Under the pieces are notes generated by a model. It had not been told where the DNA came from, did not search any database, and saw only the letters and a list, made by a program, of their open reading frames with translations. 24,920 bases of DNA from DATBIO01 sp036556965 (GTDB lineage Bacteria > Acidobacteriota > Vicinamibacteria > Fen-336), in NCBI GenBank assembly GCA_036556965.1, contig DATBIO010000082.1, positions 1 through 24,920 of the forward strand, read 5' to 3'. The translations under genes were made by a program, and so were the position numbers. Of the stretch, positions 14,854 to 23,241 are shown one piece after another (the stretch's first letter is position 1; each line of letters opens with the position of its first letter).

Positions 14854-15622
14854 TCGCGGCCTTGCCCTCGAAGGGGTAGGGCGCGGACAGGACCCAGGGG
14901 CCCTCCGGCATGACCGCCACCGACAGCTCGAAGTGGGCGGACAGGCTGCCGTCCGCCGTCACCGCCGTCCACCCGTCGCCCAGGGTGCGGACCTCGGGCC
15001 GGCCGGCGTTCAGCATGGGCTCCAGGGCCAGGCACATGCCCGGCACCAGGCGCTCGCGGCGCCCGGGGGGGCCGTAGTTCGGGACCTGGGGCTCCTCGTG
15101 GAGGCTGGTGCCGATGCCGTGCCCCACGAACTGGCGCACCACCGAGAAGCCGCTGGCCTCGGCGTGGCTCTGCACGGCGTGGCCGATGTCGCCGATGCGC
15201 CGCCCGGGATGGCACTGCGCGATGGCGTGCATGAGCGACTGCTCGGTCACGTCCATCAGCCGCTGGGCCTCGGGGCTGACCTTTCCCACCCCCACCGTGC
15301 GCGCGGAGTCCCCGTAGAAGCCGGCCACGATGCAGCCCAGGTCCAGGCCGACGATGTCGCCCTCCCGCAGCTTGCGCTTGCCCGGGATGCCGTGCACGAC
15401 CTCCTCGTTCACCGAGATGCAGAGGGTGGCCGGGTACCCCCGGTAGCCCAGGAAGGCAGGCTTGGCCCCCGCCTTCTCGATGCAGTCGCGCGAGATCCGG
15501 TCCAGCTCCCGGGTGGTGACCCCGGGCTGCGCGGCCTGGGCCAGCACGTCCAGGGTGTCCACCACGATGCGGCAGGCGCGGTGCATGCTCTGCAGCTCGC
15601 TCCAGGACTTGGTCGTGCTCAA
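14846..15622 (-). CDS. map: Methionine aminopeptidase, type I
   Basis: 258 residues from a TTG that overlaps the adk stop (TTGA, 15622-15619), with GGAAG about 7 nt upstream. This start gives STTKSWSELQSMHRACRIV, the usual type I N-terminus; an internal ATG at 15586 would cut off the first helix. The enzyme removes the initiator Met from new proteins. The five metal ligands are visible: Asp94 and Asp105 (GLDLGCIVAGFYGDSA), His168 (GHGIGTSLHEEP), Glu201 (LALEPML) and Glu232 (SAHFELSV). The conserved His77 (VVHGIP) is also present. No N-terminal zinc-finger extension is seen. Confidence 0.96.
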   Translation of the reverse strand: MSTTKSWSELQSMHRACRIVVDTLDVLAQAAQPGVTTRELDRISRDCIEKAGAKPAFLGYRGYPATLCISVNEEVVHGIPGKRKLREGDIVGLDLGCIVAGFYGDSARTVGVGKVSPEAQRLMDVTEQSLMHAIAQCHPGRRIGDIGHAVQSHAEASGFSVVRQFVGHGIGTSLHEEPQVPNYGPPGRRERLVPGMCLALEPMLNAGRPEVRTLGDGWTAVTADGSLSAHFELSVAVMPEGPWVLSAPYPFEGKAASA

Positions 15623-16341
15623 GCGCTCGCTTCCCGCGCCGGCCGCGCGCCGTCCACGATGGCGACCAGCTCCGCGAACACCGCGTCCACCGCGCGGTGG
15701 CCGTCGACGGTGTGGAAGCGGGCGCGCCCCCGGTAGTACTCGATGAGGGGGGCCGTCCTCTGGTCGTACTCGGCCAGGCGCCGCGCCACCGCCGTCTCCT
15801 TGTCGTCCTCGCGCTGGATGAGGGGGGTCCCGTCGCGGTCGCAGCGCGAGTCCTCCCGCGGCGGGTTGGCCTCCAGGTGGTAGGTGGCCTGGCACTTCGG
15901 GCACCAGCGGCGCCCGGAGAGGCGGCGCAGCAGCTCCCCCCGCGGCACGTCCACGTTGAAGATCAGCATGGTCGCGGTGAGGTCGCCGCCCACCATGCCC
16001 TCGAAGCCCTCCGCCTGGCGCAGGGTGCGAGGGAAGCCGTCGAAGATGTAGCCCGCGCGGCAGTCCGGCTGGAGGATGCGCTCCTGGACGATGCCGATCA
16101 GCAGCTCGTCCGGCACCAGCCCGCCCTTCTCCATCAGCGGGCCCGCCTGCTGGCCCAGGGGGGTGCCGGCGGCGATGGCGTCGCGCAGGATGTCCCCCGT
16201 GGAGATGCGGGGCACGCGCACGTAGGCGGCCAGGCGCGCGGCCTGCGTCCCCTTGCCCGCCCCCGGGGGACCCAGGAAGATGACGCGCAGGCGCGCGTCC
16301 CCGGCGGCCCCGCGTTCGGAGCGGGCGTCAGCGTCGGCCAC
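15619..16341 (-). CDS. adk: Adenylate kinase, long-lid zinc form
   Basis: 240 residues. It interconverts ATP plus AMP and two ADP. The P-loop is GPPGAGKG (24-31), the AMP-site signature is FDGFPRT (100-106), and ISTGD lies at 46-50. The lid carries Cys147, Cys150, Cys167 and Asp170, the CCCD zinc arrangement. The start is a GTG with GGAGG 3-4 nt upstream, 14 nt inside the end of secY. It adds about 17 mostly charged residues (MADADARSERGAAGDAR) before the first strand, compared with usual Adk, and no better start is available. It follows secY as in many spc operons. Confidence 0.97.
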   Translation of the reverse strand: MADADARSERGAAGDARLRVIFLGPPGAGKGTQAARLAAYVRVPRISTGDILRDAIAAGTPLGQQAGPLMEKGGLVPDELLIGIVQERILQPDCRAGYIFDGFPRTLRQAEGFEGMVGGDLTATMLIFNVDVPRGELLRRLSGRRWCPKCQATYHLEANPPREDSRCDRDGTPLIQREDDKETAVARRLAEYDQRTAPLIEYYRGRARFHTVDGHRAVDAVFAELVAIVDGARPAREASA

Positions 16342-17731
16342 GGATCCTCCGGCCCTTGCCCGGCCCCGCGAACCCGTCGTAGTGGCGCATGACCAGCTGC
16401 GCCTCCACCTGGGCCACGGTGTCCATGGCCACGCCCACGATGATCAGGAGCGAGGTGCCGCCGAAGTAGAAGTTGAGGCCCAGCCCCTCGGTGATCCAGT
16501 TCAGCCCGTTGTTGGTGAAGAAGGTGTCGAGACCGGGGCCGACCCAGGGCAGGTACTGCACCTTCACCCCCGTGATGAGGAACTCGGGCAGGAGGGCGAT
16601 GAGGGCCAGGTAGATGGCGCCCCCGAAGGTGATGCGGCCCAGGATGTGGTCGAGGTGCTCCGCGGTGCGCTTGCCCGGGCGGATGCCGGGGATGAAGCCC
16701 CCGTACTTCCGCATGTTCTCCGCCACGTCGTCGGGGTTGAAGACGATGGAGGTGTAGAAGTAGCAGAAGAAGATGATGAAGGTGACGTAGAGCAGGATGT
16801 AGAGGGGCATGCCCCACTGCAGCTGCTCGTTCAGGCTCCGCACCCACTCGTTGTTGGCCTGGAAGAAGGAGAGGATGGTCTGGGGGAAGGCGATGATGGA
16901 GGAGGCGAAGATCACGGGGATGACGCCCGCCGTGTTCACGCGCAGGGGGAGGTGGGTGGACTGGCCCCCGTACATGCGCCGTCCCACCACGCGCTTGGCG
17001 TACTGCACGGTGATGCGCCGCTGCCCGCGCTCCACGAAGACGATGGCCCCCACCACCACCACCATCATGCTCAGCAGCACGAGGGCGGCGATGAGGCTGA
17101 GGTCGCCGCGCTGGATGCGCTGGAAGGTGTCGATGGCCCCGCCCGGGAAGCCCACCACGATGCCGGCGAAGATCAGCAGGCTCATGCCGTTGCCGATGCC
17201 GCGGTCGGTGATCTGCTCGCCCAGCCACATGATGAAGGCGGTGCCCGTGGTCAGGGTGAGCACGGTCATGAGCTTGAAGCCCCAGCCCGGGCTGTCCACG
17301 ATGCGGAAGCCCTGCAGGTTCTGCTTCTCCAGGAAGACGGCGATGCCCAGCGACTGGACCACGGAGAGCATCACGGTGCCGTAGCGCGTGTACTGGGTGA
17401 TCTTGCGCCGGCCCAGCTCGCCTTCCTTGCTCAGCTTCTCCAGGTAGGGCCAGACCACGGTGAGGAGCTGCAGGATGATGCTGGCCGAGATGTACGGCAT
17501 GATGCCGAGGGCGAAGATGGTGACCTTGGCCAGGTTCCCGCCCGAGAACATGTCCACCAGGCCGAACCAGTTGCCCTTGTTCTGCTCGAAGAAGTCGATG
17601 AGGGCCTGCGCGTTGATGCCGGGGGTGGGCACGTGGTTGCCCAGCCGGTAGACGGCCAGCATGGCGAGGGTGAAGAGCACCCTCTTGCGCAGGTCCGGGA
17701 TGTCCCAAATGTTCTTCAGGCTCTGCAGCAT
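16328..17731 (-). CDS. secY: Preprotein translocase channel subunit SecY
   Basis: 467 residues with about ten hydrophobic segments, as expected for the SecYEG protein-conducting channel of the inner membrane. Landmarks include RVLFTLAMLAVYRLGNHVPTPGI near the start (first helix), ALGIMPYISASIILQLL (second helix), the cytoplasmic loop YAKRVVGRRMYGGQSTHLPL before helix 7, and KYGGFIPGIRPGKRTAEHL before helix 9. The C-terminus ends in a basic KGRRIRGRR. It follows rplO after 31 nt and overlaps adk by 14 nt. Confidence 0.98.
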   Translation of the reverse strand: MLQSLKNIWDIPDLRKRVLFTLAMLAVYRLGNHVPTPGINAQALIDFFEQNKGNWFGLVDMFSGGNLAKVTIFALGIMPYISASIILQLLTVVWPYLEKLSKEGELGRRKITQYTRYGTVMLSVVQSLGIAVFLEKQNLQGFRIVDSPGWGFKLMTVLTLTTGTAFIMWLGEQITDRGIGNGMSLLIFAGIVVGFPGGAIDTFQRIQRGDLSLIAALVLLSMMVVVVGAIVFVERGQRRITVQYAKRVVGRRMYGGQSTHLPLRVNTAGVIPVIFASSIIAFPQTILSFFQANNEWVRSLNEQLQWGMPLYILLYVTFIIFFCYFYTSIVFNPDDVAENMRKYGGFIPGIRPGKRTAEHLDHILGRITFGGAIYLALIALLPEFLITGVKVQYLPWVGPGLDTFFTNNGLNWITEGLGLNFYFGGTSLLIIVGVAMDTVAQVEAQLVMRHYDGFAGPGKGRRIRGRR

Positions 17732-17762
17732 GGTCCCTGCCCTCTCCGCCCTGCTCCGCCCC

Positions 17763-18206
17763 TCAGCCTTCGATGACCTCGGCGGTGCCGCCGGCCTGGG
17801 TGATGGCCTGCTGGGCCCCCGCCGAGAACCGGTGCGCGCGCACGGTCAGCGGCTTGGTGAGGGCGCCCTTGCCCAGGACCTTGAGGGGCAGCCGCGCCTT
17901 GATGAGCCCGTGCTCGCGCAGCAGCTCGGGGGTGACGATGGTGCCCGCCTCGAAGGCGTCCAGCCGGCCCAGGTTCACCACCGCGAACTCCTTGCGGAAG
18001 ATGTTGGTGAAGCCCCGCTTGGGCACGCGGCGGTGCAGCGGCATCTGGCCGCCCTCGAACCCCACCTTGTGCGCGTAGCCGCTCCGGCTCTTCTGGCCCT
18101 TCTCCCCGCGCCCGGAGGTCTTGCCCAGGCCGCTGCCCGGGCCCCGCCCCACGCGCTTGCGCTCGCGCACCGAACCGCGCGCCGGCTTCAGATTCTCGAG
18201 TCCCAC
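17763..18206 (-). CDS. rplO: 50S ribosomal protein L15
   Basis: 147 residues. The basic, Gly-rich N-terminal extension (RKRVGRGPGSGLGKTSGRG) penetrates 23S rRNA, followed by SGYAHKVGFEGGQMPLHRRVPKRGF and a C-terminal globular domain (VTPELLREHGLI to the end). It has normal length and all conserved blocks. The gene lies between rpmD and secY, with a 34-nt gap to the former. Confidence 0.98.
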   Translation of the reverse strand: MGLENLKPARGSVRERKRVGRGPGSGLGKTSGRGEKGQKSRSGYAHKVGFEGGQMPLHRRVPKRGFTNIFRKEFAVVNLGRLDAFEAGTIVTPELLREHGLIKARLPLKVLGKGALTKPLTVRAHRFSAGAQQAITQAGGTAEVIEG

Positions 18207-18240
18207 TGTCGTCCCCTCTTCTCTCCCGTCCCGCGGACGG

Positions 18241-18432
18241 CTACTCGACGAAGGCCACCAGGTGCGGGACCTTCTTCACCATCCCGCGCACCGCCGGCGT
18301 GTCCTCCAGCTCCACCACCTGGTGCATCCGGCGCAGCCCCAGGCCGCGCACGGTGGCGCGCTGCTTGTCGGGGCAGCCGATCACGCTGCCGATCATCTTG
18401 ACCTTGACCGTGCCCTTGTCCGTCTTCGCCAT
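18241..18432 (-). CDS. rpmD: 50S ribosomal protein L30
   Basis: 63 residues, the usual length. It contains the L30 fold with KMIGSVIGCPDKQRATVRGL and the conserved end GLRRMHQVVELEDTPAVRGM. The start lies only 3 nt after the rpsE stop. L30 is not present in every phylum, so its presence is a mild lineage clue. Confidence 0.97.
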   Translation of the reverse strand: MAKTDKGTVKVKMIGSVIGCPDKQRATVRGLGLRRMHQVVELEDTPAVRGMVKKVPHLVAFVE

Positions 18433-18435
18433 GGC

Positions 18436-19077
18436 CTAGACCTCGGTCGCGGGGGTGGTGTCGCCACCCTCCGGCCCCTCCGCCACCGCCTCCGGCTCCG
18501 GCTCCGGCTCCGGAGCGGGGCCCGCCGCGGGGGCCGCCGCCTTGGCCGGCTTCTCCTCGTAGCCCATGACGTCGGCCACCGCCTTGCCGCGCAGGCGCGC
18601 CACGCGCTCCGGCCGCTTGAGCTTGAGGAGGGCGTCCACCGTGGCCTTGACCACGTTGTGGGGGGTGGTGGAGCCCAGGCTCTTGGTGAGGATGTTCTGG
18701 ATCCCGGCCGCCGTGATCACCGCGCGCACGGCGCCCCCCGCGATCACGCCCGTGCCCTCGGAAGCGGGCTTGAGCAGCACGCTGCCCGAGCCGAAGCGCC
18801 CGTTCACGGTGTGGGGGATGGTGGAGCCCTTGTCCGTCATGGGCACGCGCACGATGTTCTTCTTGGCCGCCTCCACGCCCTTCTTGATGGCGGAGGAGAC
18901 CTCGCGCGCCTTGCCCATGCCGTAGCCGACGTGGCCGGCCCCGTCCCCGATGACCACGAGGGCGCTGAAGGAGAGGTTCTTGCCCCCCTTCACGACCTTG
19001 GTCACGCGGTTGATGGAGACGACCTGGTCCTTGAGCTCCAGGCCCCCGATATCGATCTTCTCGGTCACATTCTTCAT
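18436..19077 (-). CDS. rpsE: 30S ribosomal protein S5 with acidic tail
   Basis: 213 residues. The conserved core includes VSINRVTKVVKGGKNLSFSA, the double-stranded RNA-binding domain, DGAGHVGYGMGKAREV, GTGVIAGGAVRAVI and the C-terminal NVVKATVDALLKLKRPERVA. S5 shapes the decoding centre and mRNA entry. From about residue 174 a tail of roughly 39 residues, rich in Ala, Pro and Glu (including a PEPEPEPE run), extends beyond the 167-residue E. coli protein. It is acidic, unusual for a ribosomal protein, and probably disordered. Confidence 0.97.
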   Translation of the reverse strand: MKNVTEKIDIGGLELKDQVVSINRVTKVVKGGKNLSFSALVVIGDGAGHVGYGMGKAREVSSAIKKGVEAAKKNIVRVPMTDKGSTIPHTVNGRFGSGSVLLKPASEGTGVIAGGAVRAVITAAGIQNILTKSLGSTTPHNVVKATVDALLKLKRPERVARLRGKAVADVMGYEEKPAKAAAPAAGPAPEPEPEPEAVAEGPEGGDTTPATEV

Positions 19078-19130
19078 CGAGTCTCTTTACCGCGGCGACC
19101 GCCCGTTGCGCTCTCCGAGGTCAATGCCGT

Positions 19131-19490
19131 CTAGAACTTCAGCCCCGCCTCACGGGCGGCGTCGGCCAGGGCCTTGATGCGGCCGTGGTAGTGGAAGCCA
19201 CCGCGGTCGAAGACCACCGCCTCGATCCCCTTCTCCTTCGCGCGCTCGGCGACCAGCTTGCCGATGGCCTTGGCCGACTCGACGTTGGCCCCGCGCTTGC
19301 TCGCCGCGCGCGCGGTCTTCTCCACGCTGGAGGCGGCCACCAGGGTGCGGCCGGCGTCGTCGTCGATGACCTGGGCGTAGATGTGGGACTGGCTCCGGTA
19401 CACGGCCAGGCGCGGCCGGCTCTCCGTGCCCGCCACCTTCTTGCGGATGCGCGCCTTGATGCGCTGCCGGATCTCCTCTTTGCTCTTCAT
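19131..19490 (-). CDS. rplR: 50S ribosomal protein L18
   Basis: 119 residues. L18 binds 5S rRNA together with L5. Conserved blocks are RIRKKVAGTESRPRLAVYRS, HIYAQVIDDDAGRTLVAASS, and the C-terminal VVFDRGGFHYHGRIKALADAAREAGL. The length is normal. It lies 51 nt after rplF and 53 nt before rpsE, slightly roomier spacing than most of the cluster. Confidence 0.98.
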   Translation of the reverse strand: MKSKEEIRQRIKARIRKKVAGTESRPRLAVYRSQSHIYAQVIDDDAGRTLVAASSVEKTARAASKRGANVESAKAIGKLVAERAKEKGIEAVVFDRGGFHYHGRIKALADAAREAGLKF

Positions 19491-19541
19491 CGCGTTCCTC
19501 GCGGGCGCTGCTCGGGGTCGTCGCCCCGGGCGTTCCCCGCT

Positions 19542-20090
<549 letters not shown>

Positions 20091-20100
20091 GCTCGCTCCC

Positions 20101-20499
20101 TTACCAGACGTTGCAGAGGATCTCGCCGCCGACCCCCTCGCGCGCCGCCGTCTTGCCCGTCATGAGCCCGCGGGAGGTGGAGATGATGTTGATCCCCAGC
20201 CCGCCGTACACGCGGGGGATCTCGCCCTTGCCGCAGTAGATGCGGCAGCCGGGGCGGCTCACCCGCTGCAGGTCGGTGATGACCCTCTCCATGCCCGGGC
20301 CGTACTTCAGGTAGACGCGCAGCATCCCCTGCTTGTTGTCCTCGGCCACCTTGAAGTTGGTGATGTAGCCCTCGTCCTTCAGGATGCGGGCGATCTCCCC
20401 CTTGAGCTTGGAGAAGGGGACGTCCACCCTGGGCAGCTTGGCCCGGACTCCGTTCCGAATCCGGGTGATCATGTCCGCGACGGGATCCGTCATGTTCAT
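20101..20499 (-). CDS. rpsH: 30S ribosomal protein S8
   Basis: 132 residues. The N-terminal DPVADMITRIRNGVRAKLP and the C-terminal signature GLGINIISTSRGLMTGKTA are typical. S8 binds helix 21 of 16S rRNA and in E. coli is the translational repressor of the spc operon, acting near the start of rplE; no clear mimic of that site was identified here. It has normal length and lies 25 nt after rpsN. Confidence 0.98.
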   Translation of the reverse strand: MNMTDPVADMITRIRNGVRAKLPRVDVPFSKLKGEIARILKDEGYITNFKVAEDNKQGMLRVYLKYGPGMERVITDLQRVSRPGCRIYCGKGEIPRVYGGLGINIISTSRGLMTGKTAAREGVGGEILCNVW

Positions 20500-20524
20500 C
20501 GCAGGGTTCCTCTCGACCTTTCGA

Positions 20525-20710
20525 CTACCAGCTGGCCTTGATCACGCCCGGGATCTCGCCGGCGAGGGCGAGGTCCCGGAAGCAGATCCGGCAGAGCTGG
20601 AACTTGCGGATGTAGGCCCGCGGCCGGCCGCAACGGCGGCACCGCGTGTACTTGCGGACGGCGAACTTCGGCGCCCGCTGGGACTTGGCGATCAGGGAGA
20701 GCTTGGCCAC
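20525..20710 (-). CDS. rpsN: 30S ribosomal protein S14, type Z (zinc-binding)
   Basis: 61 residues, the short form. Cys24, Cys27, Cys40 and Cys43 (CRRCGRPRAYIRKFQLCRIC) form a zinc ribbon, characteristic of type Z S14; the longer cysteine-free form is about 100 residues. S14 sits in the 30S head and is essential for late assembly. It lies between rplE (14 nt gap) and rpsH. Confidence 0.98.
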   Translation of the reverse strand: MAKLSLIAKSQRAPKFAVRKYTRCRRCGRPRAYIRKFQLCRICFRDLALAGEIPGVIKASW

Positions 20711-20724
20711 CGTCGCTCCTTTGC

Positions 20725-21396
20725 TTAGGACGCCTGGGTACGGAAGGGCATGCCCAGGTAGGAGAGGAGGGTGCGGCTCTCCTCGTCCGTGCGGGCGGTG
20801 GTCACGAAGGTGACGTTCATGCCGCGCAGCTTCTCCACCTTGGCGTAGTCCACCTCGGGGAAGATGAGCTGGTCCTTGAGCCCCAGCGTGTAGTTCCCGC
20901 GCCCGTCGAAGGCGCTGGTGGGCACGCCGCGGAAGTCGCGCACGCGGGGCAGCGCCACGTTGAACAGCCGGTCCACGAACTCGTACATGCGCTCGCCGCG
21001 CAGGGTCACGGTGGCGGCGATGGGCATGCCCTCGCGCAGGCGGAAGGCGGCGATGGACTTGCGCGAGCGGCGCATGGCCGGCTTCTGGCCCGTGATGCGG
21101 CCCAGCTCCTCCATGGCCGTGTCCAGCACCTTGATGTTCTGGGTGGCCTCGCCCACGCCCATGTTCACCACCACCTTGCTCAGGCGGGGCACGGCCATGA
21201 CGTTGGGGTAGCTCCCCTCCTTCAACAGGCGGGGCACCACGTCGTTCACGTAGCGCTCGCGGATGCGCGCGGGGACCTTGGGCCCCGCGGGCACGGCGTG
21301 GGCGCGGGCCTTGGCCTTGCCCTCGGGCGCGCCGTCCCTGCCCTTGCCGCCCTGCTCCTTGCCCGCCGGCTTCTGCTTCTTCTCGTCCTTGCTCAC
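20725..21396 (-). CDS. rplE: 50S ribosomal protein L5 with N-terminal extension
   Basis: 223 residues from a GTG that overlaps the rplX stop (GTGA, 21396-21393). The usual L5 core (about 180 residues) begins near residue 41 with PARIRERYVNDVVPRLLKEG and includes GLKDQLIFPEVDY and the C-terminal TDEESRTLLSYLGMPF. L5 binds 5S rRNA and contacts P-site tRNA. The first 40 or so residues are Lys/Ala/Gly-rich, low-complexity and absent from typical L5. An alternative start closer to the core is not obvious: no ATG occurs between the GTG and the core, so the extension is likely real. Confidence 0.96.
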   Translation of the reverse strand: MSKDEKKQKPAGKEQGGKGRDGAPEGKAKARAHAVPAGPKVPARIRERYVNDVVPRLLKEGSYPNVMAVPRLSKVVVNMGVGEATQNIKVLDTAMEELGRITGQKPAMRRSRKSIAAFRLREGMPIAATVTLRGERMYEFVDRLFNVALPRVRDFRGVPTSAFDGRGNYTLGLKDQLIFPEVDYAKVEKLRGMNVTFVTTARTDEESRTLLSYLGMPFRTQAS

Positions 21397-21740
21397 TTGT
21401 CCAGCACTCCCTCGCAACGGCGGCAGATGCGGGCCTTCTTGCCGTCGGCCAGCACCTTGGCCCCGATGCGCGTCCGCTTGCCGCACTCCCCGCACACCAC
21501 CATCACGTTGCTGGCGTGGATGGAGCCCTCGCGCTCGGCGATGCCGCCCTTGATGTTCCGCTGGGGGTTGGGCCGGGTGTGCTTCTTGACGAAGTTGACC
21601 CCCTGCACGATGACCCGGTTCTTCTCGGGCAGCACCTTCAGCACCTTCCCCGTCTTCCCGGCGTCCTTGCCCGCCGTGACCTGCACGGTATCGCCCTTGC
21701 GCAGGCGGATGCGGGTCCGCTCCTGAACCGCGGCGGCCAT
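21393..21740 (-). CDS. rplX: 50S ribosomal protein L24 with Cys4 motif
   Basis: 115 residues. The KOW motif (KGDTVQVTAGKDAGKTGKV) lies near the start, followed by GVNFVKKHTRPNPQ and HASNVMVVCGECGKRTRIG. Cys83, Cys86, Cys106 and Cys109 form a likely zinc site found in many bacterial L24 proteins. L24 starts large-subunit assembly. The ATG lies 2 nt after the rplN stop, and its stop overlaps the rplE start. Confidence 0.97.
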   Translation of the reverse strand: MAAAVQERTRIRLRKGDTVQVTAGKDAGKTGKVLKVLPEKNRVIVQGVNFVKKHTRPNPQRNIKGGIAEREGSIHASNVMVVCGECGKRTRIGAKVLADGKKARICRRCEGVLDK

Positions 21741-21742
21741 GG

Positions 21743-22117
21743 CTACAGCACCTCCGGGGCCAGGGAGACGATCTTCATGAACTTCTTGTCGCGCAGCTCG
21801 CGCGCCACCGGCCCGAAGACGCGCGTGCCCACGGGCTCCCCCGCGTCGTTGATGAGCACGGCCGCGTTGCGGTCGAAGCGGATGTAGGAGCCGTCGCGGC
21901 GCCGCGTCTCCTTGACGCAGCGCACGATCACCGCCTTCACCACCTTGCCCTTCTTCACGGCGTCGGGGGCGTCGGGGGCCGACTCCTTGACGTTGGCGGT
22001 GATGATGTCGCCGAGCCCCGCGTAGCGGCCGGTGGACCCCCCCAGGGGCAGGATCATGGAGATCTTGCGCGCGCCGGAGTTGTCGGCCACGTCGAGGATG
22101 GTCCGCATCTGGATCAT
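21743..22117 (-). CDS. rplN: 50S ribosomal protein L14
   Basis: 124 residues, close to the usual 122-123. The opening MIQMRTILDVADNSGARKI, the block GDIITANVKES, DNAAVLI-type RFDRNAAVLIND, and the end GTRVFGPVARELRDKKFMKI are all conserved. L14 contacts 16S rRNA in an inter-subunit bridge and is the docking site of the silencing factor RsfS. It lies 15 nt after rpsQ. Confidence 0.98.
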   Translation of the reverse strand: MIQMRTILDVADNSGARKISMILPLGGSTGRYAGLGDIITANVKESAPDAPDAVKKGKVVKAVIVRCVKETRRRDGSYIRFDRNAAVLINDAGEPVGTRVFGPVARELRDKKFMKIVSLAPEVL

Positions 22118-22132
22118 GGCGGGCCTCTCCTC

Positions 22133-22480
22133 CTACACGCCTTCGGCGGGCAGCTCGGGAGCGTCGGACCCGCGTCCGAGGATCTCCTCCACCCGCCACC
22201 GCTTGTGCTTGCTCAGCGGCCTGGTCTCCACGATGCGCACGGTGTCGCCCGCCCGGGCCCCCTTCTCGTCGTGGGCCATGAAGGTGGACGTGCGCTTGAT
22301 GGTCTTGCGGTACATCGGGTGCTGGACCATCCGCTCCACCGCCACCACCACGCTCTTCTGCATCTTGGCCTTCACCACGATGCCCACCTGCTCGTTGCGA
22401 CGGCGCGCCTTGCCCGCGGGGGGGCCGTCGGCGGCGGCCAGCGCGGCCCCCGCGTTCTCCGTCTTCTTCTTGGCAGCCAT
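22133..22480 (-). CDS. rpsQ: 30S ribosomal protein S17 with extensions
   Basis: 115 residues against about 84 in E. coli. The S17 OB-fold core runs from about residue 26 to 103: RRRNEQVGIVVKAKMQKSVV, HPMYRKTIKRTSTFMAHDE, then GDTVRIVETRPLSKHKRWRV. S17 binds 16S rRNA helix 11. About 25 residues of Ala/Lys-rich sequence precede the core and about 12 acidic or small residues follow it. Extended S17 is known in other phyla, but these ends are low-complexity. Confidence 0.96.
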   Translation of the reverse strand: MAAKKKTENAGAALAAADGPPAGKARRRNEQVGIVVKAKMQKSVVVAVERMVQHPMYRKTIKRTSTFMAHDEKGARAGDTVRIVETRPLSKHKRWRVEEILGRGSDAPELPAEGV

Positions 22481-22488
22481 TGCCTTCT

Positions 22489-22695
22489 CTACCTCGCGAC
22501 CTGGGCCGCCTGGCCCTTCTGCCGCAGGATGGTCTTCACCCGCGCGATGTCGCGGCGGGTCTCACGGATCTTCAGCGGGTTGGTGAGCTGGCCGACCGCG
22601 CGCTGGAAGCGGAGCTTGAACAGCTGCTCCTGCAACTCCCGCTCCTTGCCCCGCAGCTCGTCGTCGCTCATCTCCCGGAACTTCTCCGGTCTCAC
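22489..22695 (-). CDS. rpmC: 50S ribosomal protein L29
   Basis: 68 residues starting at a GTG that overlaps the rplP stop (GTGA, 22695-22692). It is the two-helix L29 hairpin: REMSDDELRGKERELQEQL, the conserved LRFQRAVGQLTNPLKIRETR, then DIARVKTILRQK. L29 lies at the tunnel exit and helps recruit trigger factor and SRP. The open frame upstream is antisense or out-of-frame rplP sequence. Confidence 0.97.
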   Translation of the reverse strand: MRPEKFREMSDDELRGKERELQEQLFKLRFQRAVGQLTNPLKIRETRRDIARVKTILRQKGQAAQVAR

Positions 22696-23117
22696 AACCC
22701 CACCTCCACCTCGGTGCGCTTCACGAACCTGGTCCGGACGGAGAGCTTGTGCGCGGCCAGGCGCAGCGCCTCGCGCGCCTCCTTCTCCGGTACTCCCTCC
22801 ATCTCGTAGAGGATGCGGCCGGGCTTGATCACGGCCACCCACTGGTCGGGGGCCCCCTTGCCCTTGCCCATACGCGTCTCCTGCGGCTTCTTGGTGATGG
22901 GCTTGTCCGGGAAGAGGCGGATCCAGATGCGGCCGGACCTCTTGATGAAGCGGGTGATGGCGATGCGGCCGGCCTCGATCTCGCGGGCCGTCACCCAGCC
23001 GCACTCGAGGGCCTTGAGCCCGTAGTCGCCGAAGGAGACCGTGGACCCCGTCCAGGCCTTGCCCTTCATGCGTCCCCGCTGCTGCTTCCGGAACTTGACC
23101 TTCTTGGGCATCAACAT
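22692..23117 (-). CDS. rplP: 50S ribosomal protein L16
   Basis: 141 residues. It contains the conserved RKQQRGRMKGKAWTGSTVSF, CGWVTAREIEAGRIAITRFI, and the GKGKGAPDQWVAVIKPGRI block near the A site. L16 organises the elbow of A-site tRNA. Two ATGs are possible (23117 and 23111); GAGG lies 8 nt upstream of the first, so I chose it. It adds only two residues (ML) to the usual MPKKVKFRK start. The unusual 124-nt gap upstream is described separately. Confidence 0.97.
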   Translation of the reverse strand: MLMPKKVKFRKQQRGRMKGKAWTGSTVSFGDYGLKALECGWVTAREIEAGRIAITRFIKRSGRIWIRLFPDKPITKKPQETRMGKGKGAPDQWVAVIKPGRILYEMEGVPEKEAREALRLAAHKLSVRTRFVKRTEVEVGL

Positions 23118-23241
23118 AAGCGCGTCCTCGCTCCGGCCCCTAGCTCGTCAACCGACTCGGCGGGAGTGGATCCCGCCTCGCCGATCCGAGGAAAGCCTCC
23201 CCTGCGGAGACCGACATGACTGCCTTCCTCGTCTCCATGTC
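23118..23241 (-). promoter_or_regulatory. rpsC-rplP spacer with predicted RNA structure
   Basis: These 124 nt separate two genes that normally lie a few nt apart. In the transcript, 23185-23180 can pair with 23156-23151 (4 Watson-Crick and 2 G-U pairs). Tandem G-A mismatches follow (23179-23178 against 23158-23157), then a perfect 7-bp stem (23177-23171 with 23165-23159) and a UCCAC loop. Two further small stems lie upstream: 23236-23231 with 23211-23206, and 23199-23196 with 23191-23188. A GAGG ribosome-binding site for rplP lies at the downstream end. There is also a possible 32-codon ORF (23238-23140). Structure is read by eye; regulation is inference. Confidence 0.45.

Noticed and set aside
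19503..19541. A small inverted repeat (CGGGG with CCCCG) in the rplF-rplR gap
   Set aside because: Only 5 bp, no T run, and expected by chance at this GC content.
23140..23238. A 32-codon ORF in the rpsC-rplP spacer
   Set aside because: It has an ATG and stop, but its only SD-like sequence is too close to the ATG and no recognisable domain is present. Kept as an alternative reading of the spacer, not as a gene call.
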